DNA of 6,929 bases from Bacteroidales bacterium (GTDB lineage: Bacteria > Bacteroidota > Bacteroidia > Bacteroidales > UBA932): NCBI GenBank assembly GCA_017472115.1, contig JAFUQW010000095.1:1-6929 (forward strand), written 5' to 3'. Position numbers and translations under genes: made by a program. Positions 5,426-6,929 of the stretch are shown piece after piece (the stretch's first letter is position 1; the number at the start of each line of letters is the position of its first letter). Below the pieces are notes generated by a model. The model was not told the origin of the DNA and did no database searches. It saw only the letters and a program-made list of their open reading frames with translations.

Positions 5426-6904
5426 CTATTTCAAGGACGGCATTGACTCGCGAGTCAGTACATAAGGGCTGGACATCACCTGCTTCCAGTAATCACCTGT
5501 ATTAAGGTTGAAGTTGCCGTCGGACGGGGTCAGGACGATGTTTCCGTTGGAATCGGAATTGCACCATACCATGAACCATGACCATTTGTTGCCGGCATCC
5601 ATGCACTTTGCAGGATCAGGAATATTGCCGCACTCGCTGACCGTCACAAGCTTCTTTCCCTTGGTCAGGTCAACCATGGCCTGATACTGACGCGTCTTTG
5701 CATCTGTATTGGTTTCATATATGTCCACACCAAGTATATCGACATATTCATCTCCCGGATACCAGTCAAGATACTGGTCTTCTGCTCCCGGAGTCACATC
5801 CACGGTCCATACCCAGATCAGATTGTTGAGGCCATGAACATTCACCAGCTGGTCATAGAGCAGCCTCCAGAGGGCCTTGCAAGGCTCGGCGCCGCCCTTG
5901 CCCCACCAGAACCATGCTCCGTTCGGACCATAGAGGTCATAGTTGCCGGCAGCCTCGTGGAGAGGACGCCAGATCACAGGGATGTTTTCGTCCTGAAGAA
6001 GTTTCAGATAGCCCGCAACCTCTTCTATATCCTTCATTATGAAATCATTCTGCCATGTACCCTCCTTGAGCGCCTCGTTGATATCGAAAGAGGTCTTGTC
6101 GGTGTAGAAGGCATAGCCGTCGAAGTTGTAGTTGTTCACGCCGTTGTCCCAATCTGCCTTGCTGTTGGGAACATTCCAATGCCACATGTAGTTGACCAGA
6201 CCGTTTGCGGCCCACTGCTCCTTCGGTGCTGAGATGTCGTTGTAGTTCTGCACCCACGACCAGTTGTCAGGCGTAGGAGAGAACTGCAGGAAAAGGAAGT
6301 CGTAGCCTGCAAGGGCAGGATGCCTGCCGGTGTGCTGCGCGACAGCATCGACAAAATCGTTCTTGTGCGAATGGCTTGACTGTACGCCTGTCAAAGTCTG
6401 CTTTCCGCTCTGCTCAAGGAGGAATTCATACACATTCTTCGCCTCCTGAGTGGCATTCGGATTGACGAGAGTCTTGACCGGATCGAGTTCGTAATCCACA
6501 GGCGCTTCCTTCATCGTGAATGAATACGCGATTTCGGCTGACGGCTTCTGATTTTCACGGAATCCGCTGACGGTTCCTTCCGGAATCACAAGCCTGTATG
6601 TGTTCCCCCTTTCGAGGGATGAAAGTTCTATGGTCAGGACTTTGTTATAGGCATTGACCTTATCTATCACAGCATTATTGTCAACAGTGATGCCTGAAGC
6701 CGCGCTCGAAGGACATTTGACATTCTGATCGAAGGTAAAAGTAATCTTGAGCTGTGTCCCTTCTATGCCGGCCGTTCCGTCTGCAGGATCCGCACTTACG
6801 AGCTGCGGTGCCTCCGCCTCCTGCGTCACCGGATCGACAGGTTCCTGACAGCCTGCCAGAAGAAGAAGAGCGCATGATAGTATTCCTGATAAATATCTAT
6901 TCAT
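5426..6904 (-). CDS. Big_5-type Ig-like domain plus GH26 beta-mannanase lipoprotein
   Basis: Secreted beta-1,4-mannanase of 492 residues. The signal peptide ends LLLLAGC, a strong lipobox, with Cys19 lipidated. Residues 32-131 form an Ig-like domain of the SbsA/Big_5 type: APQLVSADPADGTAGIEGT, then LKITFTFDQNV, and closing YSFTMKEAP. The GH26 domain runs from about 140 to 480. Acid/base Glu317 lies in VIWRPLHEAAG (310-320), followed by an insertion NYDLYGPNGA before WFWWGKGG; nucleophile Glu424 lies in VTVSECGN (420-427). Other markers are YMWHWNVPN (239-247) and WYPGDEYVDILGVDIYE (381-397). It differs from the second GH26 in both active-site surroundings, so the two are ancient paralogues, not a recent duplication. 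The likely role is initial cleavage of polymer at the cell surface, with the Ig-like domain holding the catalytic domain away from the membrane. It is the first gene seen in the transcription direction. The leader is all A/T, with no Shine-Dalgarno sequence. Confidence 0.93.
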   Translation of the reverse strand: MNRYLSGILSCALLLLAGCQEPVDPVTQEAEAPQLVSADPADGTAGIEGTQLKITFTFDQNVKCPSSAASGITVDNNAVIDKVNAYNKVLTIELSSLERGNTYRLVIPEGTVSGFRENQKPSAEIAYSFTMKEAPVDYELDPVKTLVNPNATQEAKNVYEFLLEQSGKQTLTGVQSSHSHKNDFVDAVAQHTGRHPALAGYDFLFLQFSPTPDNWSWVQNYNDISAPKEQWAANGLVNYMWHWNVPNSKADWDNGVNNYNFDGYAFYTDKTSFDINEALKEGTWQNDFIMKDIEEVAGYLKLLQDENIPVIWRPLHEAAGNYDLYGPNGAWFWWGKGGAEPCKALWRLLYDQLVNVHGLNNLIWVWTVDVTPGAEDQYLDWYPGDEYVDILGVDIYETNTDAKTRQYQAMVDLTKGKKLVTVSECGNIPDPAKCMDAGNKWSWFMVWCNSDSNGNIVLTPSDGNFNLNTGDYWKQVMSSPYVLTRESMPSLK

Positions 6905-6929
6905 ATTATATAATTATAATATATATTAT
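6905..6929. other. A/T-only leader upstream of the modular GH26 gene
   Basis: All 25 bases from the start codon to the window edge are A or T, including a 14-bp perfect palindrome at 6916-6929 (ATAATATATATTAT). In Bacteroidota, A/T-rich leaders commonly favour translation initiation without a Shine-Dalgarno sequence. The palindrome could be chance in such low-complexity sequence. No promoter can be called because the window ends here. Confidence 0.4.

Noticed and set aside
2541..6904. Recent tandem duplication of the two GH26 genes
   Set aside because: The proteins share only catalytic-core motifs, with different lengths, loops and domain make-up, so the split is old.
6681..6904. SusE/SusF-like glycan-binding protein at the N-terminus of the first gene
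   Set aside because: The roughly 100-residue region reads as a single Ig-like Big_5-type domain joined to GH26, not a starch-binding outer-membrane protein.

Overview
This window looks like part of a mannan or glucomannan utilisation locus from a member of the Bacteroidota, most likely the order Bacteroidales. The evidence is a BACON domain on a secreted glycosidase, three lipoprotein signal peptides ending in Cys on carbohydrate-active enzymes, A-rich leaders with no Shine-Dalgarno sequence, and a gene order matching the mannan operon described in Bacteroides fragilis. Base composition is moderate, with no island of different composition apart from an A/T-only leader at the right edge. The genus cannot be fixed from the sequence alone.

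All five genes are on the minus strand, so transcription runs from right to left. In that order they are: a lipoprotein with a bacterial Ig-like (Big_5-type) domain and a GH26 beta-mannanase domain (6904-5426); a lipoprotein with a BACON domain, a Gly/Asn linker and a GH5 domain resembling subfamily 4 (5277-3733); a compact GH26 lipoprotein mannanase (3632-2541); a cytoplasmic GH130 phosphorylase closely resembling 4-O-beta-D-mannosyl-D-glucose phosphorylase (2381-1227); and a GPH-family (MelB-like) sugar:cation symporter cut by the left edge (1116 to <1).

The genes form a coherent pathway. The modular GH26 and the GH5 would cleave polymeric mannan or glucomannan outside the cell. The compact GH26 would trim oligosaccharides to disaccharides. 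The symporter would carry disaccharide across the inner membrane, and the GH130 enzyme would split mannosyl-glucose with phosphate into mannose 1-phosphate and glucose. For plain mannan this route also needs a mannobiose 2-epimerase. None is present here; by analogy with B. fragilis it should lie just beyond the left edge. No SusC/SusD pair or regulator is in the window.

The gaps between genes are 100 to 159 bases. Three of the four carry short palindromic REP-like elements with a GTCAT foot, usually an 8-bp stem and a 5-base loop. Their stems differ in sequence but keep pairing through compensatory changes, and both orientations occur. The fourth gap (1117-1226) instead has a perfect 14-bp inverted repeat. 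I found no convincing Bacteroidota promoter (TAnnTTTG type), tRNA, rRNA, CRISPR array or insertion sequence. No previously undescribed enzyme system is evident. The least explained content is the family of intergenic hairpins and the 14-bp inverted repeat.
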